Positions 8,899 to 17,675 of a DNA stretch of 49,638 nt are shown here, one piece after another (positions within the stretch are counted from its first letter, which is position 1; each line of letters opens with the position of its first letter). Under the pieces are notes generated by a model, which did no database searches, was not told the origin of the DNA, and saw only the letters and a program-made list of their open reading frames with translations. Source of the DNA: Verrucomicrobiia bacterium. GTDB taxonomy: Bacteria; Verrucomicrobiota; Verrucomicrobiia; JABWAM01. The DNA is taken from NCBI GenBank assembly GCA_028687435.1, contig JAQUAF010000044.1, positions 1-49,638 of the forward strand, read 5' to 3'. The position numbers and the translations under genes are program-made.

Positions 8899-9423
8899 AT
8901 GGTTTATGTAGCGGCAATGTCCGGTTTTCCCAAAAACATGGCGTTGTTATCCTTGGGCGTTTTGCTGGGGTGCCTGTCATTCTCGGTTTTCGTGGTGGAT
9001 CCGGTGCTGGCCAATCCGGATGTGGCCAGCGGTTTGAGCGAGCAGATGCGGCAGGCCATTTGCGGCGCGACTCAACGGAGGGATTTTCTCATTGCCTACG
9101 TGGCGGGAGGCGTGGCCGCATTTTTTCTGTTGCTGGCGTCGTTCAATGCGAAAATGGGCAGGGGGCCGCGGCGGGCCTTGGTGCTGGTGATTTTGATGCT
9201 GGGCCTCAATGCGGGAAATGATTTGTATGTGAAGGACCGCCTCAGCCATCTTCAGGTGCGGATCACCAATTCGGATCATGCCGGGGGATTTCGCGATCAG
9301 CTTAAACGGTGGAGGCTGATTTCGACGGTGACCTTTGCTGCCACGCTTTCCTGCTGTCTGTTGGCGGCTCTTTTCCTGCTCCCGTCCGGTGCGCCGCCCA
9401 AGGGGGGCAGGGGCGGAAAATAG
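8899..9423 (+). CDS. Four-helix membrane protein, DUF4149-like
   Basis: About 174 residues with four hydrophobic segments. The first (NMALLSLGVLLGCLSFSVFV) is followed by a V-D-P-V-L motif like that of DUF4149 proteins. The others cover AYVAGGVAAFFLLLASF, RALVLVILMLGLNAGNDLYV and TVTFAATLSCCLLAALFLLP. The tail is short, Gly/Lys-rich and probably cytoplasmic. ATG 8899 is chosen because a GGGGTG lies just upstream; 8917 and 8958 are in-frame alternatives. Function is unknown. A YggU-type gene follows after 27 bases. Confidence 0.65.
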   Translation: MVYVAAMSGFPKNMALLSLGVLLGCLSFSVFVVDPVLANPDVASGLSEQMRQAICGATQRRDFLIAYVAGGVAAFFLLLASFNAKMGRGPRRALVLVILMLGLNAGNDLYVKDRLSHLQVRITNSDHAGGFRDQLKRWRLISTVTFAATLSCCLLAALFLLPSGAPPKGGRGGK

Positions 9424-9450
9424 CCGGCGGGTGGCGCAAAAAGAATTGTC

Positions 9451-9705
9451 TTGGGGACGGAAGTGGCTCAGGATGTCCAGGTGCGCCGGATCCAGGTCAA
9501 AGTCATTCCAAGGGCTTCCCGCAACGAGGTGTTGGAAATGCCGGGGGGCGTCCTGAAAGTGAAACTGACCGCGCCTCCTGTCGAGGGTGCGGCCAATGAG
9601 GCCCTGCTTGAGACGCTGGCCGGACATTTTGAGGTCAAACGCAACCAGTTGCGGATTGTTCGCGGCGCCCAAGCCCGGCTCAAGACTGTGGAGATCGGGA
9701 TTTGA
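9451..9705 (+). CDS. YggU/DUF167 family protein
   Basis: An 84-residue protein that matches the small YggU (DUF167) family over nearly its whole length. Landmarks are QVKVIPRASRNEVLEM, LKVKLTAPPVEGAANEALLE and the final RIVRGAQARLKTVEIG. The family is widespread and has no agreed role. The frame has no ATG: TTG 9451 or GTG 9463 must serve as start, and GTG 9463 would remove four residues. It lies 27 bases after the membrane-protein gene on the same strand. Confidence 0.85.
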   Translation: MGTEVAQDVQVRRIQVKVIPRASRNEVLEMPGGVLKVKLTAPPVEGAANEALLETLAGHFEVKRNQLRIVRGAQARLKTVEIGI

Positions 9706-9722
9706 CCGCAAATTCCAGCTCC

Positions 9723-10304
9723 TTAGGGCGGGGAGGCGGCTTCCTTTTCGCAGAAAACCATTTCTTTTTCCATTTCGTTGCGCCGTCCCAGTTGATCGGG
9801 GGGAAATTGGGTGGGTGACAGTTCCATGGCAAGGAGGCGTCCCAGCAACCGGAAGGATTGGGCCATGGCGGCAGCCTTTTGTTTGCTTGGCCCGGGCGGG
9901 AGTTTTTTTTCCAGTTCCCCGTAGGTCATGGTGAGATCATTCATTTGTTCCAGGATTTCCCCGCGGTTTTCCCCGTGGCGGAATTGGAGCAGCAGGATGG
10001 TGGGCCGGGCGGTTTGATAAGCAGTCTGGTGTGGCGCCAGCACATTGCGCGCCGCGGATTGAATTCTGTGGTCCGAGAGCCATTTCCAGCCGCCGATGAT
10101 GAGGATAAGGAGTGCGACCGCTCCAAGCCCCAGGAATAGCTGGCGTTTGGTGAGCGGTTTCCTGGCTGCCGGCTGCGGAGCGGGTGTTTCCCCGTCTTTT
10201 TGAGGGGGAGGAACAGGGGCGGCGGGTTTGCCGCCGGACGATCCTGCGGCAATGGTGATTTTGCCGGGTTTTCTGGCAGGTTGAGTGGGGGGGTGATCGC
10301 TCAT
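9723..10304 (-). CDS. Single-pass membrane protein, unrecognised
   Basis: A 193-residue protein. The first ~50 residues are Pro/Ala/Lys-rich and look disordered. One membrane helix follows at about 54-72 (LFLGLGAVALLILIIGGWKW). The rest is a helical domain of about 120 residues (SAARNVLAPHQTAYQTARPT and later AAAMAQSFRLLGRLLAMEL). Orientation by positive charge suggests the disordered part is cytoplasmic and the helical domain periplasmic. No family was recognised. It follows the PLP decarboxylase gene on the same strand after 25 bases and may be co-transcribed. Confidence 0.65.
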   Translation of the reverse strand: MSDHPPTQPARKPGKITIAAGSSGGKPAAPVPPPQKDGETPAPQPAARKPLTKRQLFLGLGAVALLILIIGGWKWLSDHRIQSAARNVLAPHQTAYQTARPTILLLQFRHGENRGEILEQMNDLTMTYGELEKKLPPGPSKQKAAAMAQSFRLLGRLLAMELSPTQFPPDQLGRRNEMEKEMVFCEKEAASPP

Positions 10305-10329
10305 GGGGCGCCTTGATCCGGCACGCTGT

Positions 10330-11595
10330 TTATTGCATGTCCTTTTTCAGGTCGGCGATGAATTGGTCGATGGTTTCCTTTGTTTCATGTTGCATGACGA
10401 TGTTGTGCGCCAGATTGCCTCCAAACTCCGGGTCAAACTCCGGCGCCAAATCCCACTTTTTCATGATTTCCCGGCTTGGCCGCTTGAGAAAGACCGTGTT
10501 TGAGCAGGGGTTGACCCAGGACGGATAATTGAGTTTGTCGAGTCCGGCTTTCAGGTATTTTGTGTTGGCAAGAATGGCGCCGGCCTGTTTTTTGAAACCG
10601 GGGGCGCCGTTCTTTTTGACTTTCCACCAGAATTTCAGGGCGCCCAGGGCCGAACGCGAGCAGGTGATGGTGGGAACCGCGTCATTGAGATAGGCGACCT
10701 TGAACGGATTCTGGTTTTTCAGAATCTCGTTTGTGGTGATGAAAATCCCCAGGGGTTCGTCGAAGCCGAAGAATTTGTGGCCGCTGACGGCGATGGAATC
10801 GAAGCGGACCTTTTCGCGGTTGATGAGATCCTTGTGAGCCGAAAAAGGGAGGTAACCCCCGAAAAGGGCGGCGTCCATATGCCGGTAAACGGCGATGGGT
10901 TTGACTTTTCGCACCACCTTGTCGATGGCCTCCTGGTCGTCCATGGCGCCCTTGAAGGTTGTTCCCATGGCGATGACGATGAGGGCCGGCTTGGCGGGGT
11001 CCAGGGCTTTTTCAAATTCCGGAATCAGCATTTGCCCCATCCTGCCGGCGGGAATGATCTTCAGTTCCAGGTTCTGCAGATCCGCCAGTTTTTTGATGGA
11101 GTAATGCGCCTGGTCCGAGACGTAAACCACCGGTTTCATCCTGGTTTTTGAAAAGAGGTGTTTTGCGCCGAAATAGATCCCGTGGTTGTTGCCGTCGGTG
11201 CCGCTGGAGGTCACGATCCCCCACGCTTCCGATTCATCGAAGCCGTAGCGTGGCGCGAAAAAGTTGATCACCTCGTTTTCAAATTCATGCGTGTTCAGGG
11301 AGTAGGGGCTGTCTTTCCGGGGATTGCCCACATTGTTCATCGAGATGTTGCACAGACCGGATTCGTAATACCATTTGTAGAATTCCTGCAATTCGATGTT
11401 TTGATTTCCCGGGTATCCGATGGTGTGATGGCTGCGTCCGGCCATTTTTTGAACGAACTGGTCCAGCCGTTCCATCGGGATTTCGCCGGCAAAGACAGAG
11501 CCCATGCAGAGAAACGCCGCGATGATGACAAGCGCGGATGAATGAAACTGGAGATGGCCGGTTGTGCGTTTTGGGGCGGATTGATGGATGGTCAT
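10330..11595 (-). CDS. PLP-dependent group II decarboxylase with a signal peptide
   Basis: A 421-residue fold-type I PLP enzyme closest in look to the histidine/aromatic-amino-acid decarboxylase group. The cofactor site is complete: TSSGTDGNNHG (129-139) for phosphate, H164 in SDQAHYSIKK for ring stacking, D241 in RHMDAALFGG for the pyridine nitrogen, and K274 in SGHKFFGF for the Schiff base. The odd feature is the N-terminus. About 20 polar residues precede a hydrophobic helix ending GSVFAGE, a good Sec signal with cleavage near A37. An exported PLP decarboxylase is unusual. Upstream 11596-12274 has no clear gene. The downstream gene is an unknown membrane protein 25 bases away. Confidence 0.85.
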   Translation of the reverse strand: MTIHQSAPKRTTGHLQFHSSALVIIAAFLCMGSVFAGEIPMERLDQFVQKMAGRSHHTIGYPGNQNIELQEFYKWYYESGLCNISMNNVGNPRKDSPYSLNTHEFENEVINFFAPRYGFDESEAWGIVTSSGTDGNNHGIYFGAKHLFSKTRMKPVVYVSDQAHYSIKKLADLQNLELKIIPAGRMGQMLIPEFEKALDPAKPALIVIAMGTTFKGAMDDQEAIDKVVRKVKPIAVYRHMDAALFGGYLPFSAHKDLINREKVRFDSIAVSGHKFFGFDEPLGIFITTNEILKNQNPFKVAYLNDAVPTITCSRSALGALKFWWKVKKNGAPGFKKQAGAILANTKYLKAGLDKLNYPSWVNPCSNTVFLKRPSREIMKKWDLAPEFDPEFGGNLAHNIVMQHETKETIDQFIADLKKDMQ

Positions 11596-12274
11596 TGGAG
11601 TTTTCTGGTGAAGATTGGGCGGTTCCCGGTGATTGTTGTCATGGCCGGGGATATCCTGACCGGATCATGTTTTGCCGATTCCGGCAGGGAATTTGATGAA
11701 AAACACGGGCGAAGACAAGACTCTTTCGGACAAATTTCGGGTTGTTTTTATTGTCGATAAATCCGGCGCGCGTGTTTGGGGTTCAAGCGGCATATGAATC
11801 AAGCGCCTCCAAGTCGTTCCCGTGCGGACGATTCATTTTTTTTCAAGGGGAAACCGGCATGGTTTGGTTTTGTCCGGATGCTGCCTTGGGCGGTTCTGGC
11901 GGTTTCCACACCCAAAACCGTCTTTTTTATAGCTTAACCACTGGCCCGATTTTTGGGGTCCACCTGGAATCTCGAGCGGTCGGCGGAGGTGATTCCCCTG
12001 ATCGAAAAGGAGTTTGCCAAAGTCAGGGAATTCTTTAAGATGCATCTCAGCAAGTTTTCCTGAAACTCATTTGCATGCGTAAACTCCTGCTTATCGACGA
12101 CTTTGTCGGCAAACCCTTTGTTTACCTGGAACTGGCGCTCAAGGCGCTGGTGTTCATCCTTCGCAGCCGTGTCCAGTGGATGGAACCGGCTTCTTGAGAG
12201 GCTGCCCGGATGGATTTTTCATTTGGAACATCCATTGGCTGGCTGTAAAAAAGCAACATTCATTGATTCATGTT
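11596..12274. other. Gene-poor gap with short ORF remnants
   Basis: No full-length gene is visible in these 679 bases. On the + strand a stop-bounded frame at 11938-12064 ends in a protein-like stretch (PLIEKEFAKVREFFKMHLSK then FS), rich in charged helix residues. A 40-codon ORF follows at 12075. A further short ORF begins at ATG 11792 (MNQAPPSRSRADDSF). These look like pieces of decayed genes, perhaps of one locus. No repeat, hairpin terminator or tRNA was recognised here. Confidence 0.4.
12075..12197 (+). CDS. Possible 40-residue small protein
   Basis: ATG 12075 to TGA 12195-12197 encodes 40 residues starting MRKLLLIDDFVGKPFVYLEL, followed by ALKALVFILRSRVQ. The middle is an amphipathic to hydrophobic helix. 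It lies 78 bp before the DUF3300 gene. Its composition is protein-like, but it could equally be the remnant of a longer gene. Confidence 0.25.
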   Translation: MRKLLLIDDFVGKPFVYLELALKALVFILRSRVQWMEPAS

Positions 12275-13522
12275 ATGAAAATACGCTGCCTGAACCTGCT
12301 TCTCCTGATGACCTTCTGTGCGGCATGCGCGGAGGATGCCTCCGTGCCGCCGCCATCCGCTCCGGCCAAACGCAGCGCGGCGGATTTGCAGAAGCTTGTT
12401 TCATCGATCGCGCTTTATTCGGATCCGTTGGTTGCGGTCATCCTGCCCGCCTCGGCTTATCCACTCGAAATCGTCCAAGCCGCCCGGTTCGTCAAGGACC
12501 CGAACAACCTTTCCAAACTCGATGCCCAGCCGTGGGACGACAACGTGAAAGCTGTTGCGCGGTTTCCCTCCATCATCCAGAAGATGAACGACGATCTTTC
12601 CTGGACCATCGAATTGGGACAGGCTTTCATCAATCAGCAGAAGGACGTGATGGATGCCATTCAAGCCATGAGAGGCAAGGCGTATGGCGCCGGTTCGCTT
12701 CGGACCACCCCCCAGCAGACGGTCACGGTCACCAACGTGGTTTATCAGCAGGTCAGCGCTTCCCCCCAGATTGTTTACGTCACCAACACGGTGGTGCAGG
12801 TCCAGCCGGCGCAAAAAGAGATCGTTTACGTGCCGCAGTACGATCCCACCATCGTGTACGCCTCGCCGCCACCCAACCAGTCGGAACAAGCCATGAACTC
12901 GCTTCTTACCTTTGGCATGGGTATGGCCATGGGGGCCGTCTTGTGCAACAGTTGCAACTGGCATGGGGGAGTGGTTTATGTTGGACCCTATAATCCCCCT
13001 CCTCCACCCCCGCCTCCTCCTCCACCCAATCCTCCTCCCCATCACCAACCCTCGCCTCCCCATCCGCCCCAGCCTCCCCAGCCTCCCCATCCGCCGGGCC
13101 CCGGTCCCAAGCCTTGGCAGCCGGATCAAAACCGGTTGCATACGGCTGGAGCCTCTCCTTCCACTGCGAATCTTCAATCTCGCGAAATACGCGGATGGAG
13201 CGATCCCGATGCCGCCAAATCAGCCGTGGGTTCCCGGTCAACCGTGCCGGGCGAATCCGCCAGTCATTCAACCGCCCCGGGCGCGGCGGCCAGCCGTTCG
13301 TCCGGTGAGGAACGCTCCTATTCAGAGAGATCGCCATCCGGCGTCAGCCGGTCAACCGGCGAGGAGAGGGCTTCCTCGGAGCGGGCGCGTTCCGGCGCTG
13401 CGCACGGAAGCGCTTTTGGGGACGTCGAAAGCGGTTCCGGAGCGCACGATTTCAGCAGCCGTGGAGCTTCCAGCCGTGGTGAAGGACGTCTTCTTGGAGG
13501 GGGGCGCATGGGGCGCCGGTAG
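12275..13522 (+). CDS. DUF3300 protein with Pro-rich and Ser-rich tail
   Basis: A 415-residue exported protein. The signal peptide MKIRCLNLLLLMTFCAACAE could end in type I or lipoprotein cleavage. The DUF3300 domain spans about 30-200: SSIALYSDPLVAVILPASAY, DDNVKAVARFPSIIQKMNDD, LGQAFINQQKDVMDAI and EIVYVPQYDPTIVY. A Gly/Met-rich helix follows, then a long Pro-rich tract (Pro-Pro-His and Pro-Pro-Gln repeats), then about 110 Ser/Arg/Gly-rich residues that look disordered. ATG 12275 gives the signal peptide directly; earlier in-frame ATGs only add non-signal sequence. A DUF2950 gene follows after 57 bases, a pairing seen in many bacteria. The domain has no known biochemical role. Confidence 0.88.
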   Translation: MKIRCLNLLLLMTFCAACAEDASVPPPSAPAKRSAADLQKLVSSIALYSDPLVAVILPASAYPLEIVQAARFVKDPNNLSKLDAQPWDDNVKAVARFPSIIQKMNDDLSWTIELGQAFINQQKDVMDAIQAMRGKAYGAGSLRTTPQQTVTVTNVVYQQVSASPQIVYVTNTVVQVQPAQKEIVYVPQYDPTIVYASPPPNQSEQAMNSLLTFGMGMAMGAVLCNSCNWHGGVVYVGPYNPPPPPPPPPPPNPPPHHQPSPPHPPQPPQPPHPPGPGPKPWQPDQNRLHTAGASPSTANLQSREIRGWSDPDAAKSAVGSRSTVPGESASHSTAPGAAASRSSGEERSYSERSPSGVSRSTGEERASSERARSGAAHGSAFGDVESGSGAHDFSSRGASSRGEGRLLGGGRMGRR

Positions 13523-13534
13523 GGAACATCCTTT

Positions 13535-13562
13535 TTTGGTCTTAGTGAATCCTCAATATAAT
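13535..13562 (+). promoter_or_regulatory. Possible promoter before the DUF2950 gene
   Basis: A perfect TATAAT lies at 13557-13562, 17 bases before the DUF2950 start codon. A weak -35-like TTGGTC lies at 13536-13541, but the spacing of 15 is short. If active, the leader would be only about ten bases long. The DUF3300 gene just upstream may also read through. Confidence 0.3.
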
Positions 13563-13579
13563 ACTCCAAAAGTTTTTTC

Positions 13580-14551
13580 ATGAAAACATTTCCACAGACA
13601 CCGCCTTTTGCCCGGTTCCATGGCATCGGGGACATCATGGTTTGCGTCCTGATGGCGCTTCTGGCCATCCATCTGCCCGCCGCATCCCCCGCCGCCCAAA
13701 TCGGCAAAACCTTTTCGACTCCTGAAGCTGCTGTTGACGCGCTTGCCGCTGCCGCAAATGCCCGGGATCAAGAGGCGTTGCGCTCCATATTTGGACCGGC
13801 TTCCGATGAGATTATCTCCGTAGACGAGGTCCAGATGGCCAACAGTTTGACGAAATTCACGGCGGCCCTGAATCAGGCCAAAAGTCTCGCCCATTTTACT
13901 GAAAACAGCCGTATTTTGGAGGTTGGCAAGAACCGATGGCCTTTCCCGATCCCCTTGGTGAAAAAGGATGGGCAGTGGTTTTTCGATGCCGAGGCTGGCA
14001 AGGAGGAGGTGCTGAATCGACGGATTGGCAAAAACGAACTGTCAACGCTCAAGGCTGTCCGAGCCTATGTGGAGGCCCAGCGCGAGTATGCCAGTCGTGA
14101 CCGAATGGGAAACGATGTTTTGCAGTATGCCCGGAAGATTCTTAGCTCACCTGGGAAAAAGGACGGCCTTTACTGGTCTTCCGATCTGGATGGCGAAATC
14201 AGCCCGTTGGGGCCGCTGATGGCGCAAGCCCGTGCGGAAGGCTATATCGGGCCGGCGGTGAGCGGTGTCGGTGCGCCGCAGCCGTTCCATGGTTATTTCT
14301 ACAAGGTTCTCCCCCGCCAGGGTAAATCGGCTTCCGGCGGACAATACAACTATGTCATCAACGGAAACATGATTGGCGGGTTTGCGCTGGTGGCTTATCC
14401 TGCCCATTACGGTGAATCCGGTGTCATGACCTTCATTGTCAACCATCGCGGGCGTGTTTATCAGAAAAATCTTGGCCCCAAGACATGCAAGCTGGCCGCT
14501 GAAATGAAGGAATTCGATCCCGATCCATCCTGGAAACTGAGCAAGGACTAG
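13580..14551 (+). CDS. DUF2950 family exported protein
   Basis: A 323-residue protein with an N-terminal signal region (VCVLMALLAIHLPAASPAA). DUF2950 hallmarks follow: FSTPEAAVDALAAAANARDQ, LRSIFGPASDEIISVDEVQM, WPFPIPLVKKDGQWFFDAEA, GKEEVLNRRIGKNELSTLKA and PFHGYFYKVLPRQG near residue 240. The final third contains GGFALVAYPAHYGESGVMTF and a conserved R-G-x-V-Y-Q-K-(N/D)-L-G segment. The length is typical of the family. DUF2950 often sits next to DUF3300, as here. Function is unknown; location and pairing point to the envelope. Confidence 0.9.
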   Translation: MKTFPQTPPFARFHGIGDIMVCVLMALLAIHLPAASPAAQIGKTFSTPEAAVDALAAAANARDQEALRSIFGPASDEIISVDEVQMANSLTKFTAALNQAKSLAHFTENSRILEVGKNRWPFPIPLVKKDGQWFFDAEAGKEEVLNRRIGKNELSTLKAVRAYVEAQREYASRDRMGNDVLQYARKILSSPGKKDGLYWSSDLDGEISPLGPLMAQARAEGYIGPAVSGVGAPQPFHGYFYKVLPRQGKSASGGQYNYVINGNMIGGFALVAYPAHYGESGVMTFIVNHRGRVYQKNLGPKTCKLAAEMKEFDPDPSWKLSKD

Positions 14552-14735
14552 CGAGGCTTTGCCACGGGAAGTTCGCCCAGGGGTTTTCGAAAACAATGAC
14601 TTTGGGGGCGCACGGGCGCCGGGACCTCAGGGATGCCGTGGACCAGCCGGGTTTCCCTCAAAATTCAGTTTTTTGATGAAATTTGCGGGTTAAACAACCT
14701 TGTATTAAAGGGGGTTGGTGTTGCACGATGGGAGG

Positions 14736-17513
14736 ATGCCGCAGTGCTTGCAGCCATCCTTTTTATTTCTGGGGTTGTTGATGGGAGTGTGGATTTGGTT
14801 TTACAGCCGGGGATCGGCCGGTTGCCGTTGTCTGAGGATTCTCGCGGCGGTGTTGCTGTCGTTGGCGCTGGCGCAGCCGGTGTGTCGAAGCGGTCGTCCG
14901 CCGGTGAATCTGGTGATCTTGGTTGATCGGAGTCCGAGCATGCCGCCGGACATGTTGTTGCGGTTGAGGGAATGGCTGGGGGGGGCGATTCTCAAACCTC
15001 AGCCGCAGGATGGAGTGGCGCTTGTGGGATTTGCTTCCGAGGCTCGGATTGAGATGAGGACGCAGGGAAAATGGCCGGGGTTTGTGGATTGGCGTCAAAC
15101 GGTCGGGACGGAGCGCACGGATATGGGCGGGGCGCTTGATGTGGCGGCGTCTCTTTTGGAGGGAAAAACAGGGGGAAGGGTGCTTTTGATTTCCGATGGA
15201 ATGGACCAGGGCGGCAAGGTGGGCGCCGCGTTGTCGCGTCTGGAATCGATGGGAGCGGCGGTTCATACGCGTTTTGCGGGACGTGAAGGGCGGGTGGATG
15301 TGGCGGTGCTGGAATTGGGCGGTCCGGCGAAGGTGAGGCCGGGGCAGCCGTTTGTTTTGAGCGCGCAGTTGTGGGCGAGCGGGCGGGCAAAGGTCCGTTA
15401 CCGTCTCTTTCGAGGGAAGACACCCGTTGCGCAGGGGGAGAAGGAGGCGGGCGCAGGGTTGAACAACTGGCGTTTCCGGGATGTGCTGGCCCAGCCCCGG
15501 CTTGAGGAATACCGGTTGGAAATTGAAACGCCAGGCGAGTTGTTTTCGGAAAACAATTCGGGCATTTGTCTGGTCAAGGTGACAGGCGGGAGACGGCTGG
15601 CGCTCTGGAAATCCCATTCGGGGGAAAGCCTGCTTGCCCGTGATCTGGCTTCGCTGGGGTTTGAGGTGGAAACACGCGAGGCGTCGCAGCCTCCCCGGTC
15701 GGTGGCGGAGTTGTCGGGGGTGCGAGGGGCCGTTTTGGAGGATGTGTCGGCAACGGCATTGGGCGCGGCAGGCATGGAGGCGTTGCGTCTGCATGTGGAG
15801 AGATTGGGAGGTTTTCTTTTGATCACAGGCGGAAAATCCAGCTTTGGGTTGGGAGGATATTGCCAGTCCGCGCTGGAAACGTTGCTTCCAGTCAGCCTTG
15901 AGGTGCGCAAGGAACAGCGCAAGGCGGCGGTGTCGATTTGTGTGGTGATGGATCGTTCCGGGAGCATGGACATGGAGGTAATGCCCGGCGTGAAAAAAAT
16001 CCAGCTGGCCAACGAGGGGGTGGTGGCGGCCCTGCGGTTGTTGATGCCCAACGATGCCGTGGCGGTCATTGCCGTGGACAGCGCCGCGCACCGGGTTGTG
16101 CCGCTGCAGCCGGTGAAGAATCTGTCGGAACTGGCCAGCCAGGTCCGGCGGATCGAATCGATGGGAGGGGGGATCTTTGTCCGCACCGGCCTGATGGCCG
16201 CCATGCGGGAGCTTGAGAACGCGCCGTCACGCACACGGCATGTCATCCTGTTTGCCGACGCCAGCGATTCCGAGGAGCAGGAGGGAACGCCGGAGTTGAT
16301 CCAGCGGTTCAAAAACATGGGAATCACCGTCAGTGTGATCGGGTTGGGAACCCGGCGGGATCGTGATGCGGTTTTTCTGGATGGCCTGGCCGGATTGTCG
16401 GGGGGGCAGATCGAATTCACCGACAATCCCCGGAGCCTGCCGCAGTTGTTTGCCAAGGAAACCATTTCCATTTTGCGTTCCACGTTTGTCGAGACGCCGG
16501 TGGATGTGGTGATGGGTCCGGATTTGCCCCGGCTTGGCCCCGTGGGCGCCGCCGCCTGGCCGCGCCCCAAGGGACATAATGTGACGTATTTGAAGCCTGG
16601 CGCCGGGTTGGGATTGACCGCTCGCGATGAGCAGGAATCGCCGTTGCTGGCTTTCTGGCCCCGCGAACGGGGGCGTGTGGCGGCGCTGGCATTGCCGTGG
16701 GAAGGGGAGTTTGCCGGGGAATGGCCCCAATGGAACGGGCGGGCGGGTTTTCTGGGACAGTTGATGGGGTGGCTGGATGCGGGATGCGAGAGTGACGCTG
16801 CCGAGCTGCGCTGGGTGCATGCCGGCGAAAGGGTTCAGTTGCATTTGACTCTGGACGGGGAGTCCGGCGTGCGGGCGCCGGCGCCCGGAAAATTGACGGT
16901 GATGGGGCCGGATGGCGAAAGCCGTCCTTTGTGGCGGTTCCACGAGGAGCGCCCGGGGGAATGGGTGACGGTTCCGGAGTTGTCCCGGCCGGGGCATTAT
17001 CTGGCCGTTTACGAATTGAATGCGAAGGAATATGCGGTGTCGCCGCCGTTATCGGTTTCGCATCCGCCGGAGTTTGATTTTCAGCATTGCCGGGGCGGGG
17101 CCGGCGGACAGGCGGTTTTGAGGGAATTGAGGGAGCGCACGGGAGGGACATCGCCCGCGAGGTTGAACGAGCTTTTGGAGGAACGTCCGGTTGAACGCGC
17201 TGTGGCGCCGCTGATCTGGCCGTGGCTGCTGGCGGCGATGCTGGTTTATTTGTTTGAAATTGCCGCGGAACGCCTTGGCTGGATGAGGACGATGGAGAAC
17301 GGTCTTGCGCGGGTGGCGGAGGGTTGGAGAAGAAAACGCTTTTCCCCGGAAAAGGGCGGCGGGCCATCCAATTCATCCACTCCGCCGCCCCCGCCTTCTG
17401 AAAATCTTCCGCCTCCGCCGCCGGCCGGTTCTTCCGGCGGGGATGAGTTTCAGGTGAGTCCCATGGTGGAAGCGAAGGCCAGGGCGCGCAGGGCTCAAGG
17501 GAAGATTGATTGA
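14736..17513 (+). CDS. Large membrane protein with two VWA domains
   Basis: About 925 residues. Two hydrophobic helices near the N-terminus (FLFLGLLMGVWIWFYS and LRILAAVLLSLALAQ) precede the first von Willebrand A domain, with MIDAS motif DRSPSM (D64). An Ig-like or linker region follows, then a glutamine-amidotransferase-like segment (GGFLLITGGKSSFGLGGY). The second VWA domain has MIDAS DRSGSM (D406). A beta-rich part follows, then a last membrane helix (APLIWPWLLAAMLVYLFEIA) and a Pro-rich cytoplasmic tail. The layout matches BatA/BatB-like and double-VWA proteins of Planctomycetes and Verrucomicrobia. Their role is unclear, perhaps in envelope assembly. ATG 14736 is chosen; TTG 14715 is an alternative. 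No MoxR ATPase lies beside it. Confidence 0.85.
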   Translation: MPQCLQPSFLFLGLLMGVWIWFYSRGSAGCRCLRILAAVLLSLALAQPVCRSGRPPVNLVILVDRSPSMPPDMLLRLREWLGGAILKPQPQDGVALVGFASEARIEMRTQGKWPGFVDWRQTVGTERTDMGGALDVAASLLEGKTGGRVLLISDGMDQGGKVGAALSRLESMGAAVHTRFAGREGRVDVAVLELGGPAKVRPGQPFVLSAQLWASGRAKVRYRLFRGKTPVAQGEKEAGAGLNNWRFRDVLAQPRLEEYRLEIETPGELFSENNSGICLVKVTGGRRLALWKSHSGESLLARDLASLGFEVETREASQPPRSVAELSGVRGAVLEDVSATALGAAGMEALRLHVERLGGFLLITGGKSSFGLGGYCQSALETLLPVSLEVRKEQRKAAVSICVVMDRSGSMDMEVMPGVKKIQLANEGVVAALRLLMPNDAVAVIAVDSAAHRVVPLQPVKNLSELASQVRRIESMGGGIFVRTGLMAAMRELENAPSRTRHVILFADASDSEEQEGTPELIQRFKNMGITVSVIGLGTRRDRDAVFLDGLAGLSGGQIEFTDNPRSLPQLFAKETISILRSTFVETPVDVVMGPDLPRLGPVGAAAWPRPKGHNVTYLKPGAGLGLTARDEQESPLLAFWPRERGRVAALALPWEGEFAGEWPQWNGRAGFLGQLMGWLDAGCESDAAELRWVHAGERVQLHLTLDGESGVRAPAPGKLTVMGPDGESRPLWRFHEERPGEWVTVPELSRPGHYLAVYELNAKEYAVSPPLSVSHPPEFDFQHCRGGAGGQAVLRELRERTGGTSPARLNELLEERPVERAVAPLIWPWLLAAMLVYLFEIAAERLGWMRTMENGLARVAEGWRRKRFSPEKGGGPSNSSTPPPPPSENLPPPPPAGSSGGDEFQVSPMVEAKARARRAQGKID

Positions 17514-17675
17514 GGGCCGGAACGTCCGTCCGTCCCCCTTTCATCATGCCGCCCCGGATTGGAAATTTTTGCGCGGCTCCCAAGGGGCTGATGCGCCTGA
17601 AAATCCGGCTCGACAACATTTGTTTGATCGCCAAGACTGTCCATTGGATCGGCAATCCCCCGGAATTGGCGCGGG

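Noticed and set aside
11742..12038. 98-codon + strand frame in the gene-poor gap
   Set aside because: Its residues look random, and other frames in the same stretch look more protein-like.
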